Origin: Paenibacillus sp. FSL H7-0331
Lineage (GTDB): Bacteria > Bacillota > Bacilli > Paenibacillales > NBRC-103111
Length of the DNA stretch: 64,000 bases
NCBI RefSeq assembly: GCF_001956045.1
Contig: NZ_MRTH01000002.1
Span: 62,001 to 126,000, forward strand
Reading direction: 5' to 3'
Of the stretch, positions 25,407-33,489 are shown piece after piece (the stretch's first letter is position 1; every line of letters starts with the position of its first letter). The position numbers were made by a program, and so were the translations under genes. The notes under the pieces were generated by a model. It made no database searches and was not told the origin of the DNA. It saw nothing but the letters and a program-made list of their open reading frames with translations.

Positions 25407-26437
25407 GTGTGGATGAGCTGCAAAGCAGCGCTTTTATCGGTACAGCCAATCGCGGCTATGGACAGCAGGCACAGGAGGAAATTCTGAGGTTATTTGGATC
25501 GCCTATCAAGTTTACGCATCTCGTTCCTAACGAAATCTTTCTTTTCCAGCTTCCAGTGAGCAAATCTGAAGTTATTCTCAAGTTGACAACGCAAGAGCCG
25601 ATGTTTCTTCGCCATATTCAGCCTGTGGACGCGGAGCTTGATTGGGATGGTGAATTGGCTTCGCTGCAGTCGTGGGCTATCCGTTCTGTTCAGTTAGACG
25701 CACAGAGCAAGGTTGCGGTGCAGGTTCGTAAAACCGAGGAGCTTACGACGGGCATTTCACAAGGTGAATATAAGCAGGCACTTGACCATATATTGACGGA
25801 AACCTACGCAACAGTTCCTGTTGCCAAAGGATCGGAATTTATTGTGTCTCTCTATTTGGTTCCGGGCATTGCCTATATTGGTGTCTCCAAGCCTGAACAC
25901 AACTTGTCTGATTGGTCAGGCGGTGCTATACGCTATCGCAAAGAAGAGGGTCAGCTATCACGTGCAAAGTTCAAGCTGCTGGAGGCAGAGCAGGTATTCG
26001 GTCTCGATTTAACACAGTACAAGACGGCACTGGACGTCGGAGCTGCCCCTGGTGGCTGGACATCGCTGCTGCTGGAACGCGGAATCAAGGTGACAGCAAT
26101 CGATCCTGCCAAGCTGGATAAGGATTTGCTAAAAAACAAGAATCTGACCTTCCATCAAAAAAATGCTGCCGATGTTAAGCTGCAGGATGCTTCCTTTGAG
26201 TTGATTGTTTGTGATATGAGCTGGAGTCCAAGACAAATGGGCAAGCTTATTAAAGGTCTTCTACCTGCGCTGATTACAGGTGGAACGGCGATCATTACGG
26301 TAAAATTGATGCACAAAAAAGCTTTTCAAACGGTTCGGGAGCTTGTAGGCGATTTATCCCCGGATCTCACTGTGCAAAAGGCCAAGCAATTATTTCATAA
26401 CCGTGAGGAGCTCACTTTGTTTTTTATCAAAGCTTAG
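25403..26437 (+). CDS. RlmM/FtsJ-like SAM-dependent RNA methyltransferase
   Basis: A 344-residue protein. The N-terminal part (about 1-190) resembles the THUMP-like region of RlmM. The C-terminal Rossmann domain shows the SAM loop 'ALDVGAAPGGWTSLLLERG', then 'VTAIDPAKLD'. The K-D-K-type catalytic set is supported by 'CDMSWSP' and 'ITVKLMHKKAF'. E. coli RlmM 2'-O-methylates C2498 of 23S rRNA; the same target is plausible but unproven. The start at 25403 (not the frame opening at 25364) gives a four-base overlap with the ABC gene. Confidence 0.85.
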   Translation: MSVDELQSSAFIGTANRGYGQQAQEEILRLFGSPIKFTHLVPNEIFLFQLPVSKSEVILKLTTQEPMFLRHIQPVDAELDWDGELASLQSWAIRSVQLDAQSKVAVQVRKTEELTTGISQGEYKQALDHILTETYATVPVAKGSEFIVSLYLVPGIAYIGVSKPEHNLSDWSGGAIRYRKEEGQLSRAKFKLLEAEQVFGLDLTQYKTALDVGAAPGGWTSLLLERGIKVTAIDPAKLDKDLLKNKNLTFHQKNAADVKLQDASFELIVCDMSWSPRQMGKLIKGLLPALITGGTAIITVKLMHKKAFQTVRELVGDLSPDLTVQKAKQLFHNREELTLFFIKA

Positions 26438-26497
26438 CAGGTTTATGAAAAGCTTGGAGCACGATTATCGAAATGGATAAAGGGGGCCAGGCCCGGA

Positions 26498-27148
26498 ATG
26501 GCAAACGAGTATGCAGGAAGTGGCGAATTATCGAACTGGAACTCTATTTATAACATCAAAGATGAAGATAAGCCTCCAGTATATGACGATTGGCTTGTGA
26601 AGCATATGGATTTGCTGGAAGCCTCCCGACAGACGGATGTTCTTGACCTTGGCTGTGGAAATGGGTGTGACAGCTTGTTTCTATCTGAACGTGGATTTGA
26701 CGTCATTTCCTGTGATTGGTCGGAGGAAGCGTTGCTGCGAGTGCGGCAGCATGTTCCGCTTGCGGATACACGGGCGGTGAATTTGCTGGAGCCGCTGCCA
26801 TTTGCTGATAATAGCGCCATTGTGATTATCGCCGATTTGAGTCTGCACTATTTCTCATGGGAAGCGACGATAGCTATTATCAATGAACTGCAGCGTGTTT
26901 TGCAATCAGATGGTTATTTACTTTGCAGAGTGAATTCTATAAAAGACGTCAATTTTGGTGCTGGTACGGGGAAGGAAATCGAAGCTGGTTACTATGAGCA
27001 TGAGGGACACCGCAAACGTTTTTTTGATAAGGATCGACTCGAACAACTGTTTCAACAATGGAAACTCACCTACATAGAAGAAGCTGTCCTGCATCGTTAT
27101 GGTAAACCTAAGTTTCTATGGGAGCTGGCTGTGACAAATATGAAATAA
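26498..27148 (+). CDS. Class I SAM-dependent methyltransferase
   Basis: A 216-residue methyltransferase. Motif I is 'VLDLGCGNGCDSLFLSERG' (residues about 48-66), the acidic end of strand beta-2 is 'VISCDWSEEAL', and the motif IV region is 'IIADLSLHYFSWEAT'. Similar to TehB/UbiE-like small-molecule methyltransferases; the substrate is unknown. AAAGGGGG precedes the ATG. It lies 60 bases after the RlmM-like gene and may share its transcript. Confidence 0.85.
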   Translation: MANEYAGSGELSNWNSIYNIKDEDKPPVYDDWLVKHMDLLEASRQTDVLDLGCGNGCDSLFLSERGFDVISCDWSEEALLRVRQHVPLADTRAVNLLEPLPFADNSAIVIIADLSLHYFSWEATIAIINELQRVLQSDGYLLCRVNSIKDVNFGAGTGKEIEAGYYEHEGHRKRFFDKDRLEQLFQQWKLTYIEEAVLHRYGKPKFLWELAVTNMK

Positions 27149-27204
27149 GTACATCTTCACTTTTGATAAGAAAGTCTTGAGGAGTTATAAGTAAGGAGCG
27201 AATA

Positions 27205-27297
27205 ATGGGAAATTTTTTGTTAACAAGACTGCTCGTGCCCTTCGCGATTTTATTGGCGATCTCCATACTTGCCCTCTTATTCGTGCCGCAGACCTGA
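27205..27297 (+). CDS. Very small membrane peptide (30 aa)
   Basis: ATG 27205 lies six bases after AAGGAGCG. The 30-codon product starts 'MGNFLLTRLLVPFAILLAIS' and continues hydrophobically to 'FVPQT', a single transmembrane helix. The ribosome binding site and uniform hydrophobicity support translation. Function unknown; comparable orphan TM peptides often modulate a membrane protein partner. Confidence 0.5.
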   Translation: MGNFLLTRLLVPFAILLAISILALLFVPQT

Positions 27298-27419
27298 CAA
27301 ACAGAAATGGATACTACATACGCGCTTGGCATTGCCTTATTAGAGATGGGAAAATAGGACGGATGACTTCGGGCTAAAACAAAGAATAAAGATTTGTAGG
27401 TGCTAAGGAGTGACTACTC

Positions 27420-27926
27420 ATGAAAGCTGTCTATGCAGGAAGCTTCGACCCCATTACCCTTGGACATGTGTCTGTTATTGAACGTGCTTTTAATTTATTT
27501 GACGAAGTACATATTATTATTGCCAACAATCGGGCCAAGTCGCATTATTTTACACTACAGCAAAGAACGGAATTAGTCAGACTCTCGATTCCTGCGGAAT
27601 ATAATACACGAGCGCATATTGTACCTTTTGAAGGCATCGTGGCCAATTATATTAATGAGCACAAGATTGATGTTGTGATACGGGGAATTCGCAATGCGAC
27701 TGATTTGGACTATGAGCTCCAATTGGAGCAATTTGTTCGTAATTCAACAGAAGCCGATACGATTTATTTATCGCCGTACACACCTTACATGCAAACTAGC
27801 AGTTCATTAGTTCGGATGTTTTTCCAATCCAATAAGTATACGCTCGCCCTTAACTATATGACTCCTGATGCTTACGATCAAGCGATATGCTACATGCAGG
27901 AAACGAATCAACCTCCGTTCAAATAA
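27420..27926 (+). CDS. coaD: CoaD-like nucleotidyltransferase (pantetheine-phosphate adenylyltransferase, divergent)
   Basis: Phosphopantetheine adenylyltransferase makes dephospho-CoA from 4'-phosphopantetheine and ATP. The 168-residue product has 'GSFDPITLGH' (residues 8-17, the T/HxGH ATP motif), a Lys in 'NNRAKSHYFTL', 'VIRGIRNATDLDYE' (the RG-R motif), and 'TSSSLVR'. These match CoaD, but the C-terminus after 'SSSLVR' ('MFFQSNKYTLALNYM') and 'FVRNSTEADTIYLSP' differ from the usual 'A.MNR.L...ETVFL' sequence. It may therefore be a paralogue with altered specificity. The gene symbol is tentative. AAGGAG precedes the ATG. Confidence 0.75.
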   Translation: MKAVYAGSFDPITLGHVSVIERAFNLFDEVHIIIANNRAKSHYFTLQQRTELVRLSIPAEYNTRAHIVPFEGIVANYINEHKIDVVIRGIRNATDLDYELQLEQFVRNSTEADTIYLSPYTPYMQTSSSLVRMFFQSNKYTLALNYMTPDAYDQAICYMQETNQPPFK

Positions 27927-27964
27927 GATTCCGGGTCCGATAAACGACTTATCTGGTTAACAAA

Positions 27965-28345
27965 GTGGGAATGGGGGTGACTGTCATCATTTTTGCTAAA
28001 ATTTTAGTAGCATTAGTCGCAATAGAGCATCTGTATATTTTATATTTGGAAATGTTTATGTGGACCAAACCAAAGGGCTTAAAAGCTTTTGGCATGACAC
28101 CGGCAGTAGCGGAAGCTTCCAAGTCACTTGCGGCTAATCAAGGACTGTATAATGGTTTTTTGGCAGCAGGTTTGATTTGGAGCTTATTCCACCCTCATGC
28201 AGAGGTAGCAAAAGAACTTCAAATCTTTTTTCTGTTATGTGTTATTGTAGCAGCGATCTTCGGCGGAATGACTGCCAAAAAGTCGATTCTGCTTGTTCAG
28301 GGACTTCCAGCTCTTGTGGCACTGCTTTTTGTTTGGCTAACATGA
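27965..28345 (+). CDS. DUF1304 membrane protein
   Basis: A protein of about 122-126 residues with four membrane segments. The DUF1304 hallmark 'ILVALVAIEHLYILYLEMF' is at the start and 'QGLYNGFLAAGLIW' in the middle; 'QGLPALVALLFVW' ends the protein. Role unknown. The start is uncertain among GTG 27965, ATG 27971 and GTG 27977; the last gives the usual family N-terminus. Confidence 0.85.
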   Translation: MGMGVTVIIFAKILVALVAIEHLYILYLEMFMWTKPKGLKAFGMTPAVAEASKSLAANQGLYNGFLAAGLIWSLFHPHAEVAKELQIFFLLCVIVAAIFGGMTAKKSILLVQGLPALVALLFVWLT

Positions 28346-28393
28346 ACTGCAGGAGCTCAAAAAGGTCATTAATTACGAAATCATGGAGAATGT

Positions 28394-28795
28394 ATGCATA
28401 CTTTATTTACTGCAGATATTGTAGATCCTCTTATTGTACGTATTGAAAATTACAATAGGCTGCTTAAACTCATAGACCTCAAAAGCCTGGAGGATGGCAG
28501 TTGTACGCTTCCTCATAAGGTGATGGCTAATTTTCTTGATGTAACGAACACGGACATTGTTAAATGGATCGATAAACTTATCGACTTTGGAATTATTGAG
28601 CAGGTCGGTTCTCATAAAGCTTACAGAAGAAAGAGCTCTGAAGCAGAGAACCCTTCTTTAAATTGTTTAATAGATTTGTTAAAATTGTTCAAGGAAAGTC
28701 CTAATCTGAGCTTTTCTCAGCAAGCCGAAGCTCTCGATATCTCGATCCAGGAGTTGGTGTATTTATTTGGAATGCTGATTCAAATTATTGAATGA
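28394..28795 (+). CDS. Hypothetical HTH-like protein
   Basis: Not recognised by name. The 133 residues contain two helix-turn-helix-like stretches: 'KVMANFLDVTNTDIVKWIDK' followed by 'IIEQVGSHKAYRR' (wing-like), and 'FSQQAEALDISIQELVYL'. A DNA-binding or regulatory role is inferred from this winged-helix pattern only. GGAGA precedes ATG 28394. It lies just upstream of the pilus operon and could regulate it, but nothing proves that. Confidence 0.55.
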   Translation: MHTLFTADIVDPLIVRIENYNRLLKLIDLKSLEDGSCTLPHKVMANFLDVTNTDIVKWIDKLIDFGIIEQVGSHKAYRRKSSEAENPSLNCLIDLLKLFKESPNLSFSQQAEALDISIQELVYLFGMLIQIIE

Positions 28796-28851
28796 TGGAT
28801 TTTTTGGTCTTGGACTCTATTATGTAAAAAATGAAATTTACAATATAAGGG

Positions 28852-28879
28852 TTGAAAAAACCATTTATTGTGCTATAAT
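28852..28879 (+). promoter_or_regulatory. Promoter upstream of the Tad pilus locus
   Basis: TTGAAA (28852-28857) and TATAAT (28874-28879), 16-base spacer. Transcription would begin near 28886 and read into a strong hairpin before the first pilus gene. Confidence 0.7.
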
Positions 28880-28907
28880 CAACGTAAATATGAAAAACAA
28901 ATGCGGA

Positions 28908-28953
28908 AGCACCGCTGAACAAGAAGTTTCTTGTTTAGCGAGTGCTTTTTTTT
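28908..28953 (+). terminator. Intrinsic terminator / attenuator in the pilus-operon leader
   Basis: The arms AGCACCGCTGAACAAGAA and TTCTTGTTTAGCGAGTGCT pair almost fully and are followed by eight T residues (28946-28953). It lies about 22-67 bases after the predicted transcription start and 31 bases before the first open frame. It therefore acts either as an attenuator or as the end of a short RNA. Confidence 0.8.
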
Positions 28954-28983
28954 GCGTTCGTATTTGGATAAGGAGGGGCGCAC

Positions 28984-29076
28984 ATTAACAATAAGGTGAA
29001 GGCTGCCATCGTGCTGGCGATTGTAGCGGTTATCCTCGTGGCCAGTGGAATCATGCAAGTAAAGGGGGAGATGTAG
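28984..29076 (+). CDS. 30-residue TM micro-protein, possible ATT start
   Basis: AAGGAGGGG (28970-28978) is an excellent binding site, but the only codon at proper spacing (five bases) in the open frame is ATT 28984; the first conventional start is GTG 28996. The product (from ATT) starts 'MNNKVKAAIVLAIVAVILVA' and ends 'SGIMQVKGEM': a single hydrophobic helix with a basic N-terminus. The stop is two bases before tadZ. It may be a small membrane component of the pilus machine. Translation from a non-canonical start is inferred. Confidence 0.5.
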   Translation: MNNKVKAAIVLAIVAVILVASGIMQVKGEM

Positions 29077-29078
29077 GG

Positions 29079-30215
29079 ATGGGAAAGATGAGACTCGTTT
29101 TGTTGGAGGAAGATCATTATTTCGTCGATATGTGTTCTTCCTATATTCGTACCTCTGAGCATGCGGAGAAGTTTAAGTTTACGACGTTTTCGAACAAGGA
29201 ACAAGGCTTTGATTATATCGAGCGGTCTAAAGAACCCTATATTTTATTGGTGCATGAAAGCTTTATGCCACTTCCAGAAAAGGTTTTTCAACAACAGCAT
29301 GGTTGTTTGATCATTCTAAGCGATCTTCCTGTGGCTGCGGATGTGATGGAATATCCAATCTTGTGCAAATACCAGCCGCTGAATCAGTTTGTTTCTCATA
29401 TTATTTCACACTTTAATGAGTATACGTCGAGCCCAAGATTAAGAGGCAATCATTCGGCAGAGATCATTTCCGTGTACTCCACAGTTGGCGGCAGCGGTAA
29501 AACGGTCACAGCGACTCATTTGGCACGAGAGCTGGTCTATCAGGGGAAGCGGGTATTTTATTTGAACCTGGAACAGCTGCCCTCTTTATCATGGCTGGAG
29601 GCCGGCTTGAAACAGGAAGAAAACAATTTATCGCGCATTTTGTACTATGGGAAAACGAGTGAACAATTGCAGACGGCAAAAGTAGAGCTGTATAAGAGAC
29701 GGCATCCGGTTATGGGTTTTGATTATTTTCCGGGTATGTGCGAGCCTGCAGAAATGGAGGAAATTACTGATAAGGATACACAATCGTTGATAAGATCGGT
29801 GCTTGCAACAGGAGCCTACGATTACATAATCCTTGATTTGGATTCAGCGCTTCAACCCAGAACCAAAGCTGCTTTGCGGATTAGTGACCAGGTCCTATGG
29901 TTAGTGCTTGATGATCGAGTTCATTGGGACAAAACACAAGTATTAATGAATCTGCTGCGTTCAAGTCTAGATGATCATGAGGCGGATTGGGGACGTAAGC
30001 TTTATGTAGTCGTGAATAAATTCAATGGAAATTTATTGAATGACCGCTCAGCCTTGCCTGCTGCGATTGCTGGGTATTTGCCCTATATTCCGGAATGGAA
30101 AGCACATGCTGCTGTTGAAGCCTTGCAGGTAAGGGGGGGTTTCAGTGAAGGGCTCTCCAAGTTGTCCTTACTATCCTCATTCCGGGCGGAGGCACACACC
30201 TATGCTGTCGGATGA
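29079..30215 (+). CDS. tadZ: TadZ/CpaE-like ParA-family ATPase
   Basis: TadZ proteins localise the Tad pilus machine. The 378-residue protein has an N-terminal atypical receiver-like domain (about 1-120, 'LVLLEEDHYFVDMC') and a C-terminal MinD/ParA ATPase. The latter shows the deviant Walker A 'STVGGSGKTVTATHLA' (about 135-150) and 'YDYIILDLDSALQ' as Walker B. First large gene of the pilus operon; GGGGGAG precedes the ATG, and its 3' end overlaps tadA by 14 bases. Confidence 0.85.
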   Translation: MGKMRLVLLEEDHYFVDMCSSYIRTSEHAEKFKFTTFSNKEQGFDYIERSKEPYILLVHESFMPLPEKVFQQQHGCLIILSDLPVAADVMEYPILCKYQPLNQFVSHIISHFNEYTSSPRLRGNHSAEIISVYSTVGGSGKTVTATHLARELVYQGKRVFYLNLEQLPSLSWLEAGLKQEENNLSRILYYGKTSEQLQTAKVELYKRRHPVMGFDYFPGMCEPAEMEEITDKDTQSLIRSVLATGAYDYIILDLDSALQPRTKAALRISDQVLWLVLDDRVHWDKTQVLMNLLRSSLDDHEADWGRKLYVVVNKFNGNLLNDRSALPAAIAGYLPYIPEWKAHAAVEALQVRGGFSEGLSKLSLLSSFRAEAHTYAVG

Positions 30216-31425
30216 AGATTTCGTTGGCTTAAAACAAACGATCAAAGAAAAGCTCGATTTATCTTATTCGGTGACGGATCAGCAGCTGATGGATATGGTG
30301 GAGCAGGAGGTATTTGCGCTATCCTTTGACCACTATAATACCGCCGGGCAAAAGCACGCTTTGGTACTGAGACTTTTTAACTCATTTCGAGGTTTGGATG
30401 TTTTGCAGCCCTTGGTCGATAATCCAGCGGTTACGGAAATCATGATTAACCGTCACGATCAAATATTTATCGAGCAGGAGGGTCGTGTCCGATTAACAGA
30501 TGTGAAATTCGAAAGCAAGGAGAAGCTGGAGGACGTCATTCAGGCGATTGTTGCCAAAGTAAACCGAGCAGTCAATGAGGCTAATCCGATTGTGGACGCC
30601 AGACTGTTGGACGGCTCACGTGTCAATGTGGTGCTCTCGCCTGTGGCACTTGAAGGGCCAGCCATGACAATCCGTAAATTCCCCGAATCTCCTCTGACAC
30701 TGGATAATTTGGTAGCCAGAGGTACATTAACCAAGGAAGCGGCTGATTTTCTGATAAATTTGGTGAGAGCCAAATACAATCTGTTCATTGGAGGTGGCAC
30801 AGGCTCAGGAAAAACAACCTTTCTTAATGCTTTGTCGCAATATATCCCTGACGATGAAAGGATTATTACAATCGAGGATTCAGCCGAGCTGCAAATCCGA
30901 ACAGTACCGAATCTAGTGCGCATGGAAACTCGAAATGCCAATACGGAAGGAAAAGGCGAGATCACGATACGTGATTTGATCCGTTCCTCGCTGCGGATGA
31001 GACCCAATCGAATCATAGTTGGAGAAGTACGTGGTGCGGAGGCCCTGGATATGCTGCAGGCAATGAATACCGGGCATGATGGCTCTCTTTCAACGGGTCA
31101 CGCGAATTCAAGCACGGATATGCTCAGCCGATTGGAAACGATGGTGTTAAGCGGTGCAGCGCTGCCCGTTGAAGTTGTGCGCAAACAGATCTGTTCAGCC
31201 ATTGATATTATGATTCATCTTCAGCGGCTTCGTGACCGTTCGCGCAGAGTGACTGAGATCAGTGAGATCATTGGCATGGAAGGGGGCGAGGTCAAGTTGA
31301 ATCGGTTGTTCGAATTTGTAGAAAGGGGAGATGACAAGGAAGGGCGTGTGATTGGTGAGCTTATACTGACAGGGAATGTGCTAACTAGACAGGATAAGCT
31401 GGCTATGTCGGGCTATGCTCTGTAA
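30202..31425 (+). CDS. tadA: TadA/CpaF pilus assembly ATPase
   Basis: Secretion-type hexameric ATPase that powers Tad pilus assembly. The 407-residue protein has an N-terminal CpaF domain ending 'MTIRKFPESPLTL', Walker A 'GGGTGSGKT' (197-205), an Asp-box-like 'IITIEDSAELQI', Walker B 'RIIVGEVRGAEALDML' and a His box 'TGHDGSLSTGHANS'. ATG 30202 has CGGAGG nine bases upstream, so the longer frame starting at 30145 is not needed. Soluble, acting at the membrane platform formed by TadB and TadC. Confidence 0.93.
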   Translation: MLSDEDFVGLKQTIKEKLDLSYSVTDQQLMDMVEQEVFALSFDHYNTAGQKHALVLRLFNSFRGLDVLQPLVDNPAVTEIMINRHDQIFIEQEGRVRLTDVKFESKEKLEDVIQAIVAKVNRAVNEANPIVDARLLDGSRVNVVLSPVALEGPAMTIRKFPESPLTLDNLVARGTLTKEAADFLINLVRAKYNLFIGGGTGSGKTTFLNALSQYIPDDERIITIEDSAELQIRTVPNLVRMETRNANTEGKGEITIRDLIRSSLRMRPNRIIVGEVRGAEALDMLQAMNTGHDGSLSTGHANSSTDMLSRLETMVLSGAALPVEVVRKQICSAIDIMIHLQRLRDRSRRVTEISEIIGMEGGEVKLNRLFEFVERGDDKEGRVIGELILTGNVLTRQDKLAMSGYAL

Positions 31426-31476
31426 ACCGAGTCAAGGCAACAAAGGAAAAGGTTGCAATGGAAAGGAGGCAGTGGC

Positions 31477-32322
31477 TTGTATTTTATTGTGGTGGCAGTA
31501 TTGCTGGGCGGTGGCCTTTGGATATTTTTCACTTCCAGACGCTCGAATAAACCCAAACAGGTATCATTGGGTCCTCAACTGCTCCAGTACAATGTGTACG
31601 AGATGACTTCGGCAGAATTAATCGTTACGGTGGTCATAGCTATGGGGATTTTGGGTGGGATTGGCTATGTGTTTTATCAGCATATGATTGCTGCGTTATT
31701 GATCTCATTGGCCGGACTCTACTATCCCAAAATCCGTAGAAAAGATCTTATCCGTAAACGCAAGGCGCTGCTTCAATTGCAATTCAAGCAAGCACTGGCT
31801 TCGTTGTCGTCAGCCTTGGGGGCAGGCAAATCGGTTGAAAATGCATTCCAGGAAGCATTGGTTGATTTAAGATTGCTGTATCCGGATCCACGGGCACTCA
31901 TTGTGAAGGAGCTAGAGACGATTAATCGGCGAATTGAAAATGGGGAAACGATTGAAATGGCCCTGAAGGATTTAAGTGAACGGACACAGATTGATGATAT
32001 TCAGCAATTTACAGAAGTATTTGCAACCTGCAAGCGAACGGGAGGCAACCTGGTTCATGTCATCCGGCGTACAGCGTCCATTATTCAGGAAAAGCTGGAT
32101 ATTCAGCAGGAAATTGCGGTCATGATGGCGCAAAAACGTTTTGAATCGAGAGTACTTGCTTTTGCACCCGTCATCGTAATTGCCGTGCTTAGCTTCAGTT
32201 CTCCGGACTACATGGAACCGATGTACAAAGGTATAACGGGCTATTTAATCATGAGCGCAGCATTACTGATACTTCTTGGCTGCTTTGGCATAACAAAAAT
32301 GATTATGAATATTAAGGTGTGA
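31477..32322 (+). CDS. tadB: TadB-like inner-membrane platform protein (T2SSF family)
   Basis: About 281 residues. Membrane segments lie at the extreme N-terminus ('FIVVAVLLGGGLWIFF'), around 45-80 ('IVTVVIAMGILGGIGYVF', 'IAALLISLAGLYY') and at the C-terminus. The central T2SSF domain shows 'QALASLSSALGAGKSVENAF' and 'FTEVFATCKRTGGNLVHVI', typical of TadB. TTG 31477 is seven bases after AAAGGAGG. It forms the platform with TadC and contacts TadA. Confidence 0.88.
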   Translation: MYFIVVAVLLGGGLWIFFTSRRSNKPKQVSLGPQLLQYNVYEMTSAELIVTVVIAMGILGGIGYVFYQHMIAALLISLAGLYYPKIRRKDLIRKRKALLQLQFKQALASLSSALGAGKSVENAFQEALVDLRLLYPDPRALIVKELETINRRIENGETIEMALKDLSERTQIDDIQQFTEVFATCKRTGGNLVHVIRRTASIIQEKLDIQQEIAVMMAQKRFESRVLAFAPVIVIAVLSFSSPDYMEPMYKGITGYLIMSAALLILLGCFGITKMIMNIKV

Positions 32323-32331
32323 TGATCAACT

Positions 32332-33201
32332 GTGTACATGCTGGCCTTGTTGTGTGTAGAGCTAGTAATCGCTGGAGTGATTTTAATGCTGGCAAACCCG
32401 CTGTATAAGGGATTTGTCAAGGAGCACCAAGTGTTGTTAAAGCCGACTATTGTTGCCCCTGTATCGCTGTGGCTGATGGACAAGCTGAGGGTAGCCGATC
32501 GGTTACCTGAAAGTATATCGAAGATACACCATATGATGTTTGGCTTATATGGAAGTAAGACCGCTATGATTCGTACCAAATGTTTTATTGTCGGAATTCT
32601 TTCGTATTCGATTCTGATCGTCATTGGAAGTACTTTTCTTGGATGGGCTTCGGATGTAGGAGCGGAAATGCTTGCTTATGGAAGTGGGCTTTTATTGTTT
32701 TTACCGTTTCTCCTGTACAAAAATCTGGCAAGTCAGCTTCTCAAGAAGAAAAGACAAATGCTGCTTGATCTGCCGGAAATGGTGAATCAAATTGTACTGC
32801 TTGTAAATGCAGGAGAAACTGTGCAAAAGGCGTTGATGCGCTGCATTGAGCGAAATCCCAATGTACAGAAAAGTCCGTTGTTAACGGAGCTTTCAATAGC
32901 TGCTTATGAAATCGGTATGAACGCCTCTTTCACTAAATCAATGGAAGATTTTAACAAGCGATGCGGGGTTCAGGAGGTATCTTTATTCACAACTACACTG
33001 CTGCTCAATTACAAAAGAGGTGGCGATGAGCTGGTGATGTCACTGAAGGAGCTGTCTTTTACTTTATGGGAAAAGCGAAAATCCATTGCCAAAACACTTG
33101 GAGAAGAAGCATCATCCAAAATGGTGTTTCCGATGGTGTTCATATTCCTGGTCGTCATGATTGTGGTAGCGGCACCGGCAATATTGATGATGGAGCAATA
33201 A
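32332..33201 (+). CDS. tadC: TadC-like inner-membrane platform protein (T2SSF family)
   Basis: A 289-residue protein with the same fold as TadB. Hydrophobic segments are at 2-20, about 80-105 and about 110-122 and at the C-terminus ('MVFPMVFIFLVVMIVVAAPA'). The T2SSF domain has 'LPEMVNQIVLLVNAGETVQK' and 'VSLFTTTLLLNYKRGGDEL'. GTG 32332 is used; ATG 32338 is an alternative. Lies nine bases after tadB. Confidence 0.87.
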   Translation: MYMLALLCVELVIAGVILMLANPLYKGFVKEHQVLLKPTIVAPVSLWLMDKLRVADRLPESISKIHHMMFGLYGSKTAMIRTKCFIVGILSYSILIVIGSTFLGWASDVGAEMLAYGSGLLLFLPFLLYKNLASQLLKKKRQMLLDLPEMVNQIVLLVNAGETVQKALMRCIERNPNVQKSPLLTELSIAAYEIGMNASFTKSMEDFNKRCGVQEVSLFTTTLLLNYKRGGDELVMSLKELSFTLWEKRKSIAKTLGEEASSKMVFPMVFIFLVVMIVVAAPAILMMEQ

Positions 33202-33258
33202 AGGCAAATGAATTATAAGTACGATGGTTCAACTACTATGAGGATGGAGAGTGTTTGT

Positions 33259-33489
33259 ATGACGAAAATAAGTGTTATGAATAAAGGGATTCAGAATTTC
33301 TGGAAAGATGAGGATGGTCTCGGGACACTGGAAATTTTGCTGATTGTAGCGGTGCTTGTGATTATAGCAATAGCTTTTAGAAAATGGATCATGAAATGGG
33401 TATTGGAGTTGTTTAATGCAACAGGAACAGAAGTAACAAATCAATCTAACACAATCAAATCTGATTCGGATTCGCTTAATCCCAAATAA
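33259..33489 (+). CDS. Flp-type pilin candidate
   Basis: A 76-residue protein with a short basic leader and the segment 'DEDGLGTLEILLIVAVLVII' that matches Flp prepilins. A Gly precedes the cleavage point and Glu is at +5 of the mature protein (G|LGTLE), followed by a hydrophobic helix. The mature part would be about 55 residues, as in Flp pilins, with a Ser/Thr/Asn-rich tail. ATG 33259 follows GGAGAG at nine bases. Probable major pilin, processed by the peptidase encoded at 37568. Confidence 0.8.
   Translation: MTKISVMNKGIQNFWKDEDGLGTLEILLIVAVLVIIAIAFRKWIMKWVLELFNATGTEVTNQSNTIKSDSDSLNPK

Noticed and set aside
28788..28988. 66-codon frame spanning the leader before the pilus operon
   Set aside because: It overlaps the promoter and terminator, and its start lies within the end of the preceding gene; only its last 32 codons could be a leader peptide, which is noted in the findings.
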